NCBI GenBank assembly: GCA_910589415.1
Contig: OU342632.1
Coordinates: 51,883,341 to 51,947,340, forward strand
DNA length: 64,000 nt
Direction: 5' to 3'
Source: Malachius bipustulatus
Taxonomy: Eukaryota > Arthropoda > Insecta > Coleoptera > Melyridae
The notes below the pieces were generated by a model. It was not told where the DNA came from and did not search any database. It was given only the letters and a program-made list of their open reading frames with translations. Shown here one piece after another: positions 44,833 to 55,850 of the stretch. The translations under genes and the position numbers were made by a program. Every line of letters starts with the position of its first letter. Position 1 is the first letter of the stretch.

Positions 44833-45644
44833 ACGGAACAACTCCCTGGACTGCGTACAAGATGCAGTTTCAGGCTGCATGCATGGCCAACGGGTGGAAC
44901 GACGCAGAGAAGGCAACGGCACTGGTTCTTGCTCTTCGAGGGCAAGCTGTGGACATGCTGCAAACACTGCCGGTAGAACTGCACTCGAATTACAACCAAT
45001 TGAGTGCAGCATTAGAACTTCGGTTCGGCAATCGCCATATGGAGCAGGTGTTCCAAAATCAGTTAAAGAGCAGAGTGCAGAAGCCGAACGAGTCGCTACA
45101 GGAGTTCGAAGCAGATGTCAACAGGATTGTCCATCAAGCCTACCCAGACTCGCCGCAGAACTTCAAGGAACAACTAGCCTCGCAAACCTTTGTCAATGGG
45201 ATACGAGACACTGAAATACAGAAGATCCTGCGCATGTCACATTTGACAAAGTCCAGCGAAGCGTTAGCTAGAGCGCTTGAGATAGACGCAGCAATCAAGG
45301 CGTCCAATGGTAGGAACTTCTCCAAGGTACGAGCAGTGACAATCAATGAAGAAAAAGAAGAGGACGTGACTACCATATTGGAAAGGCTGAGTAAAATGAT
45401 GGTGGATAAGCTCTCTGAGCAGTTAAATAATGGGAAAAGAGGTTGGACTCCGAGGAGGGACGAAAACAGGAAACAGTGCTACCGTTGCGGATCCAGTTCA
45501 CATTTTATTCGTGACTGTAAAGTTGGTGAGACTCCGAGACGTGGTGGATCCCTGGAACGAAGACCAGGCAGGGACAGGAGCAGAAGCAGAGATAGAAGTG
45601 TCTCTCGAGAACGGGAAGCTCCTCGTCGGCGGCAGGAAAACTAA
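44833..45644 (+). pseudogene. element Y gag, C-terminal part
   Basis: Resumes directly after the transposon with TTPWTAYKMQFQAACMANGW, then the capsid-like helices (ALVLALRGQAVDMLQTLPVE, LELRFGNRHMEQVF, ESLQEFEADVNRIVHQAY). A CCHC zinc knuckle (CYRCGSSSHFIRDC) follows, with an Arg/Ser-rich tail (RDRSRSRDRSVSRERE) that should bind RNA. It ends at the TAA at 45642-45644. The pol frame overlaps in the -1 frame, which fits expression by frameshifting. Confidence 0.88.
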
Positions 45645-46036
45645 CTTCAGCCAGTGTGGAGGGGCGAATGCTGGCTGACAACAACAAGGCCCCCAAGATC
45701 GTTTCCATCCGAACACTCCAACGCCACGTAGATAGCCTAGCCGTTGAAGGGCAGATAAATGGGAAATCTGTTGCCATGGTACTCGACACCGGATCATCGA
45801 TCTCATTGGTAAGGAAGGACATGGTCAGTCCTGCTGTAATTCGGCATCCATCGAGGCGGGTCCAGTTGAAGACAGCGACAGGTGAAATCGCAGATATCAT
45901 CGGCGAAGTAGATGGCCGAATCCAGCTTGGAGCCCTGGAACTGCATCATACAATTGTGGTAGCCGAGATTGAAGACGAGTTTATTCTGGGACTAGACATC
46001 ATTCAACAGCATGGACTGCGGATTGATCCTAAATAA
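45620..46036 (+). CDS. element Y protease
   Basis: An aspartic protease frame that overlaps the gag end in another frame. Key motifs are VAMVLDTGSSISLV (catalytic Asp), TATGEIADIIGEVDG (flap) and EDEFILGLDIIQQHG (closing ILG-x-D). A TAA at 46034-46036 separates it from the RT, in the same frame, so one substitution would explain it. The upstream limit is set by overlap with gag. Confidence 0.82.
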   Translation, partial: SSSAAGKLTSASVEGRMLADNNKAPKIVSIRTLQRHVDSLAVEGQINGKSVAMVLDTGSSISLVRKDMVSPAVIRHPSRRVQLKTATGEIADIIGEVDGRIQLGALELHHTIVVAEIEDEFILGLDIIQQHGLRIDPK

Positions 46037-49000
46037 GGTATCCTGAGATTGGGTGAAGAAGACTTGGTACTGAGCTCTAGAAAATCACAGAAGGTAATGA
46101 CGAGACTCATTGCGAGTTCAACGACCACCATCCGAGAGTTCAGCGAGCATATAGTCCCGGCCAGACTGGAAGCAGATCTTGGAAGCTGCGTTGGGTTAGT
46201 CGAGCCATCCCCAGACAGTAATAAGAACCTGATAATAGCCAAGACGTTAGTCAACACTAGCCGAGAGATTCCTGTACGTGTTGCAAATGTGTTTTCTGGC
46301 AGCGCTAGGATCAAGGAAGGTGACGTACTTGGAATTTGCGTACCAGTCAAGAAGATCAGCTGTTGCGAGAAGATGGAGGGCAAGGAGAAGGCAGATACAA
46401 GGAAGATGAAGATTATCCTGCCGGAAGTTGACTTCGAAGAACTGTCAAAAGACGAGACAAAGTTGGCGAAAGAATTTTTGAAGAGGAACCAAGACGTTTT
46501 CGCAACAGGGAGCATCAAGTTAGGCAGAACAGACATTGTGCAACACCGAATAAATACAGGCGACACCCAACCAATAAGACAAGCCCCAAGAAGACTGCCG
46601 ATTGCGAAACAAGAAGAGGTATCAACCATGCTGGACCAGATGCTGAAAGACGGAGTTATTGAGGAATCCAACAGCCCGTGGTCATCGCCAGTCGTGTTAG
46701 TAACCAAGAAGGATGGAACAACAAGGTTTTGCGTCGACTATAGGAAGTTGAACGATGTTACGAAGAAGGACAGCTACCCGCTACCAAGAATCGACGACAT
46801 TTTATGTACCTTGTCTGGCTCAACCTGGTTCTCAACCTTGGACCTGAAGAGCGGTTACTGGCAGGTTGGCATGCACCCAAATGACAAAGAGAAAACTGCG
46901 TTTTCTACTGGCACGGGTCTGTACAACTTTAAGGTTATGCCATTTGGTCTTTCCAACGCGCCAGCCACCTTTGAAAGACTGATGGAGATGGTACTCCGAG
47001 GGCTGACCTCGAAAACATGCCTAGTATACCTGGACGATGTCATGGTTATGGGTTCCACTTTTCAAGATCACATTAACAACCTTCAGGAAATTTTCGATCG
47101 ATTCAGAACTGCCAACCTGAAGCTGAATCCAGAAAAATGTTCGCTATTTAAGAAGAAGGTTGAGTTTTTGGGACATACCGTAACTTCTGAAGGAATCCAG
47201 ACCAGCGACAGCAAAGTAGCATCGATTCGTGATTGGCCGACTCCTAAGGACAGACACGAAGTCCGAAGTTTCCTGGGTCTTTGTACATACTACCGAAGAT
47301 TTGTCAAGAAATTTGCAGATGTAGCAGCTCCGCTCCATAAGCTCACCGAATTGAAGACGCCTTTCATCTGGGATGCCAAGTGTGAAGACGCTTTCCGAAG
47401 ACTGAAAAAGGCTTTGATTTCTAGTCCGATCCTGTCATATCCTCAAAGAGAAGGAAAGTACGTACTTGATACTGACGCAAGTAATATCGGGATAGGTGCT
47501 GTTTTATCGCAAGTCCAAGAGGGAGAAGAGCGAGTCATCGAGTACTACAGCAAGACCTTGACAAAGCCTGAGAGGAACTACTGTACCACCAGGAAAGAAT
47601 TACTGGCGAACATCAAATCGGTGGAGCATTTTAAAAATTATCTGCATGGGAAGGAATTCCTGATCAGAACAGATCACGGCGCGCTCACCTGGCTGATGAA
47701 GATGAAGAACGTAGAGGGTCAGACTGCTAGGTGGATAGAACGACTACAGCAGTTCAACTTCAAAATAAAACATCGTGCAGGCAGATTACACCAGAACGCT
47801 GATGCACTATCAAGGAGGCCATGCGTGAAATGCTCACATTGTGAGCGGATTGAGGATAGCCAGAAGGAAGAGTGCGTTCGAAGGATTGTGATCAATGCAG
47901 ATACAGGATGGACGATAGAAGCATGCAGGAAAGAGCAAGAAAGAGACGAAGACATCGGAGACATTTTAAAACGTAAAGAAGAGAATGGACCGAGACCAAC
48001 GTGGGCAGAGGTTTCTCCACGTAGCCCAGAATATAAAGCTCTATGGTCACAATGGGAGTCGCTGCAAGTCGAAAATGGTCTGCTGAAGAGAGCCTGGGAG
48101 AGTGCCGACAGAAAGAAGATCGTCATGCAGTTGGTGGTCCCAAGGAGTAAAGTTCCGAAGATTCTCGAAGTAATCCATGGAGGTACATCAGGAGCTCACT
48201 TCGGAGTGAACAAAACACTAGCGAAAGTTCGAGAGAGGTTTTACTGGGTGAACTGCAAGGACGATGTCGAAGCCTGGTGCCGTGAGTGCGAGAAATGTGC
48301 TGCAAGCAAGGGCCCAAGCAGAAGACTGACAGGCGCTATGAAGCAGTACAACGTCGGAGCCCCATTCGAGAGGATAGCTATAGACGTAGCAGGTCCTTTT
48401 CCAATCAGTGACAGCGGCAATCGCTTTATCCTGGTTGCCATGGATTATTTCAGCAAGTGGCCTGAAGCATACGCCATACCGAACCAAGAAGCTGCTACAG
48501 TTGCGAGAGTCTTGGTAGATAATTTAATTAGCAGATTTGGCGTACCTTTAGAGTTGCATTCCGATCAAGGACGAAACTTTGAATCCCAAGTTTTCGCAGA
48601 AATGTGTAAACTGCTCGGGATAAACAAGACAAGGACTACACCTCTCCATCCACAATCTGACGGTATGGTAGAACGGTTTAATCGAACAATGGAGGAACAT
48701 CTGTCGAAGGTGGTGAGCAACAATCAGAAAGACTGGGACCAGTACCTGCCTTTGTTGCTGATGTCATATAGGGCAGCCATCCATGAGACTACAGGGCAGA
48801 CGCCAGCCAAGGTTGTGTTCGGCAAGGAGATTCGGCTACCCTGTGATTTGGTGTACGGTTCACCAAGCAGTCCACCATCGGAGATCAGAAATTATGTCGA
48901 CGAATTAAGAAACTCCATGGCAGAAGTGCATTCCCTAGTCAGGAGGAAGATCAAGTTGGCCAGCGACCGAATGAAGGCGAGGTACGACTTGAAGGCAAAC

Positions 49001-49219
49001 TCCGGCGGCTTCACAGAAGGAGACAAAGTGTGGTTTTATAATCCAACTAGGAAGAAGGGTTTGTCGCCTAAGTTTATGCCATCCTGGGAAGGGCCTTACA
49101 CAATTATTAAAAGGATAAACGACGTGGTGTATAGGATACAGCGGAGCGGAGCCCCCAAGTGCAAGATGAAGGTAGTCCACCTGAATCGTCTGGCACCCTA
49201 CTGTGGAGACAGCGAATAA
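46037..49219 (+). CDS. element Y reverse transcriptase, RNase H and integrase
   Basis: More than 1,050 codons stay open. RT: GVIEESNSPWSSPVVLVTKK, FSTLDLKSGYWQVGM, FGLSNAPATFERLM and the active-site CLVYLDDVMVMG. RNase H: YVLDTDASNIGIGAVLSQV, CTTRKELLANIKSVEHF and IRTDHGALTWLMK. Integrase: an HHCC finger (HGGTSGAHFGVNK ... CRECEKCAASKG), then the D, D and E residues in IAIDVAGPFPIS, LELHSDQGRNFES and DGMVERFNRTMEEHL. The C-terminus has a GPY/F-type module (WEGPYTIIKRINDVVYRI). The pol itself appears complete, so only the gag insertion and the 46034 stop disable this copy. Confidence 0.95.
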   Translation, partial: GILRLGEEDLVLSSRKSQKVMTRLIASSTTTIREFSEHIVPARLEADLGSCVGLVEPSPDSNKNLIIAKTLVNTSREIPVRVANVFSGSARIKEGDVLGICVPVKKISCCEKMEGKEKADTRKMKIILPEVDFEELSKDETKLAKEFLKRNQDVFATGSIKLGRTDIVQHRINTGDTQPIRQAPRRLPIAKQEEVSTMLDQMLKDGVIEESNSPWSSPVVLVTKKDGTTRFCVDYRKLNDVTKKDSYPLPRIDDILCTLSGSTWFSTLDLKSGYWQVGMHPNDKEKTAFSTGTGLYNFKVMPFGLSNAPATFERLMEMVLRGLTSKTCLVYLDDVMVMGSTFQDHINNLQEIFDRFRTANLKLNPEKCSLFKKKVEFLGHTVTSEGIQTSDSKVASIRDWPTPKDRHEVRSFLGLCTYYRRFVKKFADVAAPLHKLTELKTPFIWDAKCEDAFRRLKKALISSPILSYPQREGKYVLDTDASNIGIGAVLSQVQEGEERVIEYYSKTLTKPERNYCTTRKELLANIKSVEHFKNYLHGKEFLIRTDHGALTWLMKMKNVEGQTARWIERLQQFNFKIKHRAGRLHQNADALSRRPCVKCSHCERIEDSQKEECVRRIVINADTGWTIEACRKEQERDEDIGDILKRKEENGPRPTWAEVSPRSPEYKALWSQWESLQVENGLLKRAWESADRKKIVMQLVVPRSKVPKILEVIHGGTSGAHFGVNKTLAKVRERFYWVNCKDDVEAWCRECEKCAASKGPSRRLTGAMKQYNVGAPFERIAIDVAGPFPISDSGNRFILVAMDYFSKWPEAYAIPNQEAATVARVLVDNLISRFGVPLELHSDQGRNFESQVFAEMCKLLGINKTRTTPLHPQSDGMVERFNRTMEEHLSKVVSNNQKDWDQYLPLLLMSYRAAIHETTGQTPAKVVFGKEIRLPCDLVYGSPSSPPSEIRNYVDELRNSMAEVHSLVRRKIKLASDRMKARYDLKANSGGFTEGDKVWFYNPTRKKGLSPKFMPSWEGPYTIIKRINDVVYRIQRSGAPKCKMKVVHLNRLAPYCGDSE

Positions 49220-49243
49220 GTCAGTTCGAGCGGGACGCTCGAA

Positions 49244-49259
49244 AATAGAAAGGGGGCAG
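49244..49259 (+). other. element Y polypurine tract
   Basis: AATAGAAAGGGGGCAG directly before the 3' LTR. Serves as the plus-strand DNA primer in this family. Confidence 0.75.
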
Positions 49260-49844
49260 TATAACGAACACCGCTCTGGAAAAATTCTAGTAATTGCTTC
49301 TTTAACCTTTAACATTCTAGTCCACGATTTGCTTGTTTGTTTACATTCTCTTTTTTTATACTGAGTTAGTCAATGACATGTTCGCGACAGTTCCAGTCAC
49401 ATGTCATGTGACACATCGACAGACAGACGTTAGTTCTATGGATTTCTGGAGTGGGCACGCCGAACAATCTGACATTTCCAGAATCCACGAATCGACGGGT
49501 GCAACGTTCGAGAAAGTACCTACTGTTTCGCTGCCCGTCCGGGGAGCTATATAAGAGTGGCCTCGCGGTTGCGTAAAACAGTTTAGTTTGGACATAGAGT
49601 GAAGTGAAGACAGAGAGCAGAGCAGTAACTAGTGGAAGCTGAACAGAGCAGTAGTGAAGTGAAGTGTGAAGTAAGGGAGCCAGTAGTGACAGTATAGCGA
49701 ATTATAAAGAGAACAGCTGTGTTTAGTGTGTTTGATTATTTAGAATAATTATTAGAGGTTATAAGTACTTGTGGTGTTAAACAATAAAGTAATTTGTAAG
49801 ACTTTTAAGTGGTGGATTTATTTATTATTGAGAAATCCGTAACA
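49260..49844 (+). repeat. element Y 3' LTR
   Basis: Second 585-bp LTR, apparently identical to 41427-42011. Confidence 0.93.
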
Positions 49845-49949
49845 GTATATTATTATATGAGCGATTATGAAGTCATCATCAAGTGAATAATACCCGTAGT
49901 GGCGAATGTAATACTATGCAAACATACATACTTAGGCCGGATGAGAATA

Positions 49950-50602
49950 TGGAGAACTTTACACAATTTCGGTTTGTACCCATACCACATCTACCAAGCT
50001 TTTTAAAACCTGCCGACTACAATAATTATTCAGGTCTTGAATTTACTCGCTGAATATTGAGAAATCAAAGGATTTGTCGGATAATATTGTTTACTGATGA
50101 GGCCTCATTCACCGGAAACGGCATCAATAACACCAGAAATTCACGTTGTTGGGCACTTGAAAATCCACGACTAACTCGGGAAACCCATTTTCAAGATAGA
50201 TTTTCGGTGAATGTTTGGTATGGCATTATTTATGACCGCCTCATTGGTCCGTTTCATTGAAAATGATCTTCCAGAATATTACTGGATGAAGTTCCTATTA
50301 ATATAAAGACAACGAATGCGGATTCAGCACGATGGCGCACCTCCACACTTTGTCGACAAGTAAGAGAATTTCTGAATCAAAATTATACAAACCGGTGATT
50401 TAGAAGTGGTTCCTTGGCCAGCAAGATCACCAAACTTTAAGGTCATCTAGATTACTTTTTATGGGGAAGACTGAAAACTTTAGTTTATGCACGGAATATT
50501 GAAAACAAAGAACAACTAGTAGCTAAAATCATGGATGCCGCAGAAACTATTCGTGCTGATCCTGAGACTCTTCGCAGAGCTACCACTTCAATTCTAAGAA
50601 GA
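49950..50602 (+). pseudogene. mariner-like transposase pseudogene, main part
   Basis: Same family as 18177-18945 but another section. It begins at a degraded YPYH motif (about 49975), continues through ILFTDEASFTGNGINN (first acidic block, 50080-50120), NPRLTRETHFQDRFSVNVWY and RLIGPFH, then a QHDGAPPHF second block near 50325. It ends in AAETIRADPETLRRAT before the LTR-bearing insertion. Stops and shifts are frequent (for example 50040, 50258, 50300). Its C-terminus reappears at 51859. Confidence 0.78.
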
Positions 50603-51858
50603 GCTACTCGTATAACCTACACTTCTTACACCCCACGTTGGGCATCAATTTGTAACCTTCAATTCCACCCCGAGCAATTTTCGCTGTTTTTATTAACAAT
50701 ATTAGAATAAGTAACTTATAATAAAAAATAGAGAAATTTCAACTATGTAGTAAATATAACTGATAATAAATATATTCAAATATCACAAAATATAATTAAA
50801 TAGAATAATTTTAAATATCACAAAGAATTAAATATTACAATAATAGATGGTGAAAATGCAAATGGTATCACAGGTAGGTATAATGATCAAATATCAGATT
50901 TTCAGAAATGATTTAACAATCAAAATTGAGAATAAAATGATTATACACAGAAAAAGACGAACATTGAAACTCACACGGTGACGTGTGAGGGCGATACTAA
51001 TTAATAAATGAAACAGAAATAAAGAATAAATAATAAAGATAAATAATACAGATAAATAACAGAAAGTTATTGTAATTCTAGCAAGCAATGAAATGAATAA
51101 CCAGCAATTAAATCATCAGGTACTAGTATTCGTCCCTCATGTGGCCTCTGGTAGACAACACATCCAGGGAAAAAGGGGCGAACTCCCTAAAGATAAATCA
51201 ACGGAGTTCAGAACAAAACAGTTCAGAATAAATCAGGTGAACCCTCGAGAGTGCTTTGTGTCGCCATAAATAATTCGACCACTGTCAAGAAACTAAAACA
51301 TGGAGGTTACTAAAAACTTCCAACACTCTCAAAACTGCACTATAAATAATATGACAATGAAATAATGTTAAGATGAAAGGTAGCAATAATTATTAAAAAA
51401 TGCAATAACAAATTAATGAAAAACAACTAGGATCTTAAATCAGCCATCTTGGACTTCGGCATCTACCGGTGTCGCGAAAAAACAAGAATAACTACAGAAG
51501 ATGACATACACACCTCTACTGAGAGGGCGAAGAGGTGCTTTAACTGCTAAATATTGTTGATAAAATTAGGTAACTAATTAATTAACAGTAGAACAGGTGG
51601 TGGTTCTTGAGTTTAGTAGGAAATAGGAATGAATTCACCCTAACTGCCTTCTTTAAAGCCCTTCTCCGTACCTGGTCGGTAACTGATAGCCCAACCGAAT
51701 CGAGTCGAATGGTATAGTATTCTCGCGCACATACGCAAAAGACAGCGCTATACCGAGTGCTATACGAAAGTACTGTACTGTGTGTTCCAGAAAAACTTTA
51801 TAGATGAAAGAGGTAAACGAATGGAAGGGTTATTGATGAAAGAACCGTTAACCGTTAC
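50603..51858 (-). mobile_element. LTR plus primer-binding site, minus orientation, inside the pseudogene
   Basis: In minus orientation an LTR-like unit runs from TGTAACGGTTAACGG (51858) to GAAGGTTACA (50653), about 1.2 kb. It is followed after a few bases by GATGCCCAACGTGGGG (about 50643-50628). That is close to the TGGCGCCC-type lysine-tRNA primer site used by many gypsy-like elements. About 25 more bases follow, and then the host pseudogene. The body of the element is missing. The host sequence AGAGCTA occurs at 50596-50602 and again at 51859-51865, compatible with a target duplication of 4-7 bp. Confidence 0.6.
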
Positions 51859-51916
51859 AGAGCTAGACTATGTCTACAGCAACTGGGTGGACATTTTGAG
51901 CAACTAATTCAATAAA
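51859..51916 (+). pseudogene. mariner-like transposase pseudogene, C-terminal end
   Basis: The first frame reads RARLCLQQLGGHFEQLIQ and stops at TAA. The G-G/x-x-FE-x-L ending is the usual C-terminus of this transposase family and belongs with 49950-50602. Confidence 0.7.
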
Positions 51917-52744
51917 TCGAATTCTTTTTAAATGATTTTTAAATTATTAGGGAATTACTACTACTACTACTTATCTAAAATTTCAAATGCTTCTCGCTCA
52001 GTTAGGATAGCGTTCTTGGTCACTAGACATTTTTGACTTGAAATCACCCCACCAACACAGTCCTAGGCTATGGCAGTCATTTCGTGGGATAGCGGGACAG
52101 CCTGTATATCTTGGAAGATTTCAGTAAGTTAAGTATCTGTCTAGAAGTAGTGTAGGTAGATATAGGGCCTTTGAAAATATAAAATTCAATCGATTACGCA
52201 GCCTATAAATAAAAAAATGTACCTAATCAACAGAATGAGAATTATATTCAATCTTAACATATAAAAGAGCATAAAAGTTTTAGTTCAAAATAAAACATCA
52301 GTAAAAGAATCAAATAGAAATTTACTCCAGAATTAGTTTTTCTTTCATAAAAATTTCAACGCTGTCAATAACTCACGATAGTAAAAAAAAAACGGTTAAA
52401 CACTCTTCAATAAGTTCATGTAATAACCGGTTGAAAGTAAGTAGATGTAAGGCGGTAAATTTGTGAGGAAAAATTAGATAATTCCATGTGAGTTGTGTTC
52501 ATAAACAAGGATTGATTAATTATGGATAATATAATCATTGAACTGCTCATTCGTGTTAATGAGAAAACTCCATTTGACTAAATTTTATTAAACGAAGTGG
52601 CTCATTTTGGTAATTTATCGACTAATGTTAGCAGAAGAGTAGGACGAAATTAATACAAAAATAATATAAAATATTTGTACCTACCTAGGAAAGAGTAAAA
52701 TAAAACTATTTTTGTTAAACAATTTCATCGTATAAATTAATATA
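51917..52744. other. upstream region of Gr exon B
   Basis: AT-rich. A TAC/ACT run lies at 51956-51971. No promoter element can be named. Confidence 0.4.
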
Positions 52745-53677
52745 ATGATAACTTATCGAAATTTGATATTTCGTGAGTACAATGTGTTGTTATTTGTCTG
52801 GAGACTTATCGGTCTCTCTAATTTTAATCAAGAAAAACCAAAACAAATTCTTACGGTCCTGGAAAGACTTTATAATAAAGCTTTATTGTCGTTCCTTTTG
52901 TTTCTATCCTGTTACATCATTTCCGATGAGAAGAATTTTCCTCATATAGATAACGGATATATTGATCCTGTAGTTTTGTATTTAACATTGATTGTATTGG
53001 TCACTTTCATGGTTGAAAATTCTATAGCTCTTCTATATTTTGTCCAGATGAAAACGAATAAATTAAAGCAACTTATTGAAAGCTTAATCTCAATTGGGGA
53101 GACATTACTAAAAGACTCAACATCTCAGCTTTGTATTTGCAGCTCAGTGAGGAATATAAAAAAGTTATTTTATATTTACACCTACGGATATCTTGCTGTT
53201 ACTCTTTTACAAATAACTCTGACGCTACAAAAGACTTATTTATTACCTACATCTAGTTATATAAATTTAGTCATAAAAATTAGTTTCTTCATCATGTATC
53301 ACTGGCTCTCCTCTCAAATTATTTCCCATTATAAAGCATTAGGAAAAATTTTACTTAACAATAATTTAAAACGCATAGAAAACGCAGATGAGCAAGAAAG
53401 AACTGAAGAATTAGAAATACATGGAATCATCAATGAAGTACAAGATATGTCAAGGAACGTTTTTAAAATCTTTCATGAAATAATTTTGGTTTATGGTGCT
53501 GGTTCTTTTAACCTGGCTGTAGGAAATGTCGGATATTTGATATGGTTTACAATGACTGAATATAACGTCAGATTTCAAACTCTTATAGTACCATGGATTG
53601 TTGTATCAACATGGTACCTTTTATATGCTTGCATGGCCTTAGATGTTATTTACAACACTACAGAATTTGGACAACAG
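52745..53677 (+). CDS. gustatory receptor, large first exon (Gr exon B)
   Basis: 311 codons from ATG to a CAG|gtaatg donor in phase 0, the same junction as exon A. The protein aligns with exon A over its full length (MITYRNLIFREYNVLLFVWR, LYNKALLSFLLFLSCY, DPVVLYLTLIVLVTFMVENS, IMYHWLSSQIISHYKALGKI, GNVGYLIWF), and six membrane segments fall in the same places. It ends ...NTTEFGQQ, just before where Gr proteins enter their last loop and seventh segment. Without splicing the frame would run only seven residues further to a TAA at 53696. The exon at 59129 fits in phase. Role: chemosensory ion channel subunit; ligand unknown. No frame damage seen. Confidence 0.82.
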
Positions 53678-54895
53678 GTAATGGATGTTATCATTTAACA
53701 ACCAATTAGATTTGTGACTTGAAATTAGACAAATCAATGTATCAACAAAAATAATATGAATGCGTTCGAAGGTAACTTGATCAAAATAAAATCAAAATTA
53801 AAAAGGTGGAGGGTTTCTCCAAAAACAGTAGTCGTAACTCTTTAATAATCTCACAATGTTAGTCAACATTCTCTTTATATTTCTGAGGTGTCGGCTCTAC
53901 ACTAATACTTATACACCGTTCACATATTATTTACGCACTAGTAGGCCATAAAGTTTTGTTTTTGGGTTTACAAAAATGAAATCTCTCTAGCTCTTGATTG
54001 ACAATATCAGCTGATTCAGGTATTAAAATGAAACCTTTGGGTATAGACCACCTAAAACAGACACTAATTACGAAAATTTTACGTTTCTGAACGTTTTGAA
54101 TTAATCCATTTCCAATGCAACGGAATTGAATTGGCATGGGGGTGCTGTAAACCTTACTACAACAAGCATATAAATTCGCAGCTTTCCTCTAAGGATAAAC
54201 CAAGAAATGCATGATTTGAAGCGTTTCCAAAATGCACCTGACATGTGACAAAAATTAAATATAAATATCAAACATAAAATTAAACAAAAATCATATCAAA
54301 AATCCATCTCGCAACTATGTCCTGCTTCATTGTATTCTTCAACCTCATAAAAAAGAGACACAACCCAACTCCAGTAAATGATTGACAGTGGTTATAGCCA
54401 GTGATTTCTATCACCCTACACCAAAATCTAATTCGTAAATAATAAATAAGCTGTGTAGGTATTATAATGCAATGTGAAAAAGTAAAAATACTAAGTTTTC
54501 TGCTCGGTTTTCTGTGACCGTACAGCAGACTGTTTTTCTTATACAGCGTGTTTGGTAGCTGGACAGCCAAAATCGAACGTCATATACAAAATCGTGTTTT
54601 AAACAACAAAAAAATCAAAATAATTTTTTCAAGATCAGGTGTTTAAGAAATATTTCAAAAATGTAAAAATATGGATGTTGTGAAAATGTTGTTCTTTAGA
54701 AACTGGACAGCCAAAATCTAGAATGCACTACAAGCAGCATAATGCACTAGAAGCAGCATAGGGCAATGTATTTTATGATGAAAAACATAAAAGTGGCCAA
54801 ATGTTTTGTTGTGGACAAAAACATCACTAGTTTTTGATAATTTTTTATGATTTGTTTCACTGCTCCATATTTTTTTAAATTGCCCTCTTAACGTA
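53678..54895. other. presumed Gr intron, repeat text
   Basis: AT-rich. GCTGGACAGCCAAAATC-like words recur at 54557 and 54704, and a TACAGCGTG terminus lies at 54543, suggesting a small unassigned MITE. Confidence 0.4.
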
Positions 54896-54897
54896 GA

Positions 54898-55310
54898 TAA
54901 TATCCATTCGCTTGATTGGGGACCCAGATTTGACAAAAAATTTAGACACTGTCGAACATCGAAGAAGAGTAGCCGACCTGAGTCTGTTTTACAGATATTT
55001 TAATGGAAAGTGTTCAAAAGACGTGGCCTGCTTGATCTCACCTAGAACAATACCGGGCAGAAATACATGTCGAGCCGCAGACGCTCATCCGTATCAGGTT
55101 CAACTCGTTACACCTCGTACCACCCTATTTCAGACTTCCTTTATGTATAGAACCGCATCGCTTTGGAATAGCATTCGAAAGGGCGTGTATCCCGAAGTAT
55201 ACAACCTACAGAGATTCAAGGCCAACGTGAATCGATATTTTCGCTCATGCACCGCTCTCAGAGCGACATAGGGATTTCCCTGCAGTGCATGTGCATTTTC
55301 AGTAAAAAAA
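54898..55310 (+). pseudogene. LINE ORF2 C-terminus (Jockey/CR1-like)
   Basis: 119 codons: EHRRRVADLSLFYRYFNGKC, AHPYQVQLVTPRTTLFQTSF and RTASLWNSIRKGVYPEVYNL, ending FKANVNRYFRS. This is the familiar C-terminal segment of Jockey/CR1-type LINE polymerases (HRRR-x-x-LxLFYR ... R-T-x-x-LWNSLP). The copy is 5'-truncated just upstream and ends in an A-rich stretch (55300-55312). It lies inside the presumed Gr intron. The frame is open, but nothing upstream can express it. Confidence 0.8.
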
Positions 55311-55850
55311 AATCACAAGATGTGTACAAAAACTGGTCTGTATCTCAAACATTTCCTGAGATATCGTCAAAAAACTGAAAATAATACATTTTTTGACACA
55401 CTGTATATCGAAAACGGTTCTTTTGCGGGCCCACAAACTTTATTTCATATTTTTGAACGAGCTATCACATCCTTAAATCCTGCACACATATTACGAATTA
55501 TGTATTTTGATTCTAAATCACGTTTTCCTATATTTTTTTTATACAGAGTGTCCCAGCTTATTCGAAGCGGTCTCTGTAGGCCAAACGATGGACTTTTTCA
55601 AAAACCTTTTTGAAAATTCAAGTATACAGAGTGTCCCATATGACAGTGGCATATCAAAGTTATGTTTTTTTAAATGGAATGCTCCTATGTTATTGCATTT
55701 TTAGATTGCCTGAGAAGAGAAAATAAGATTGGCTGTTACAGTTGGTATTTAACTTCAGAAGTTTTTGAGTTATAAACAAGTGAAAATCGTCATTTTTAAA
55801 GTTCCAGGCCCTGTGTAACGAAAACGGCTGAAGATAGAGAAAAACGACTT

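Larger units (their letters stand above)
41427..49844 (+). mobile_element. complete Ty3/gypsy element Y with an inserted DNA transposon
   Basis: 8,418 bp bounded by 585-bp LTRs that look identical. Target duplication is GTAT (41423-41426 and 49845-49848), or AGTAT if the LTR is taken to end one base earlier. The order is LTR, leader, gag, protease, RT, RNase H, integrase, polypurine tract, LTR. Without the 2.3-kb DNA transposon at 42536-44832 it would be about 6.1 kb. Identical LTRs imply very recent insertion, so the DNA transposon inside it moved even more recently. One in-frame stop (46034-46036) lies between protease and RT. Confidence 0.95.
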
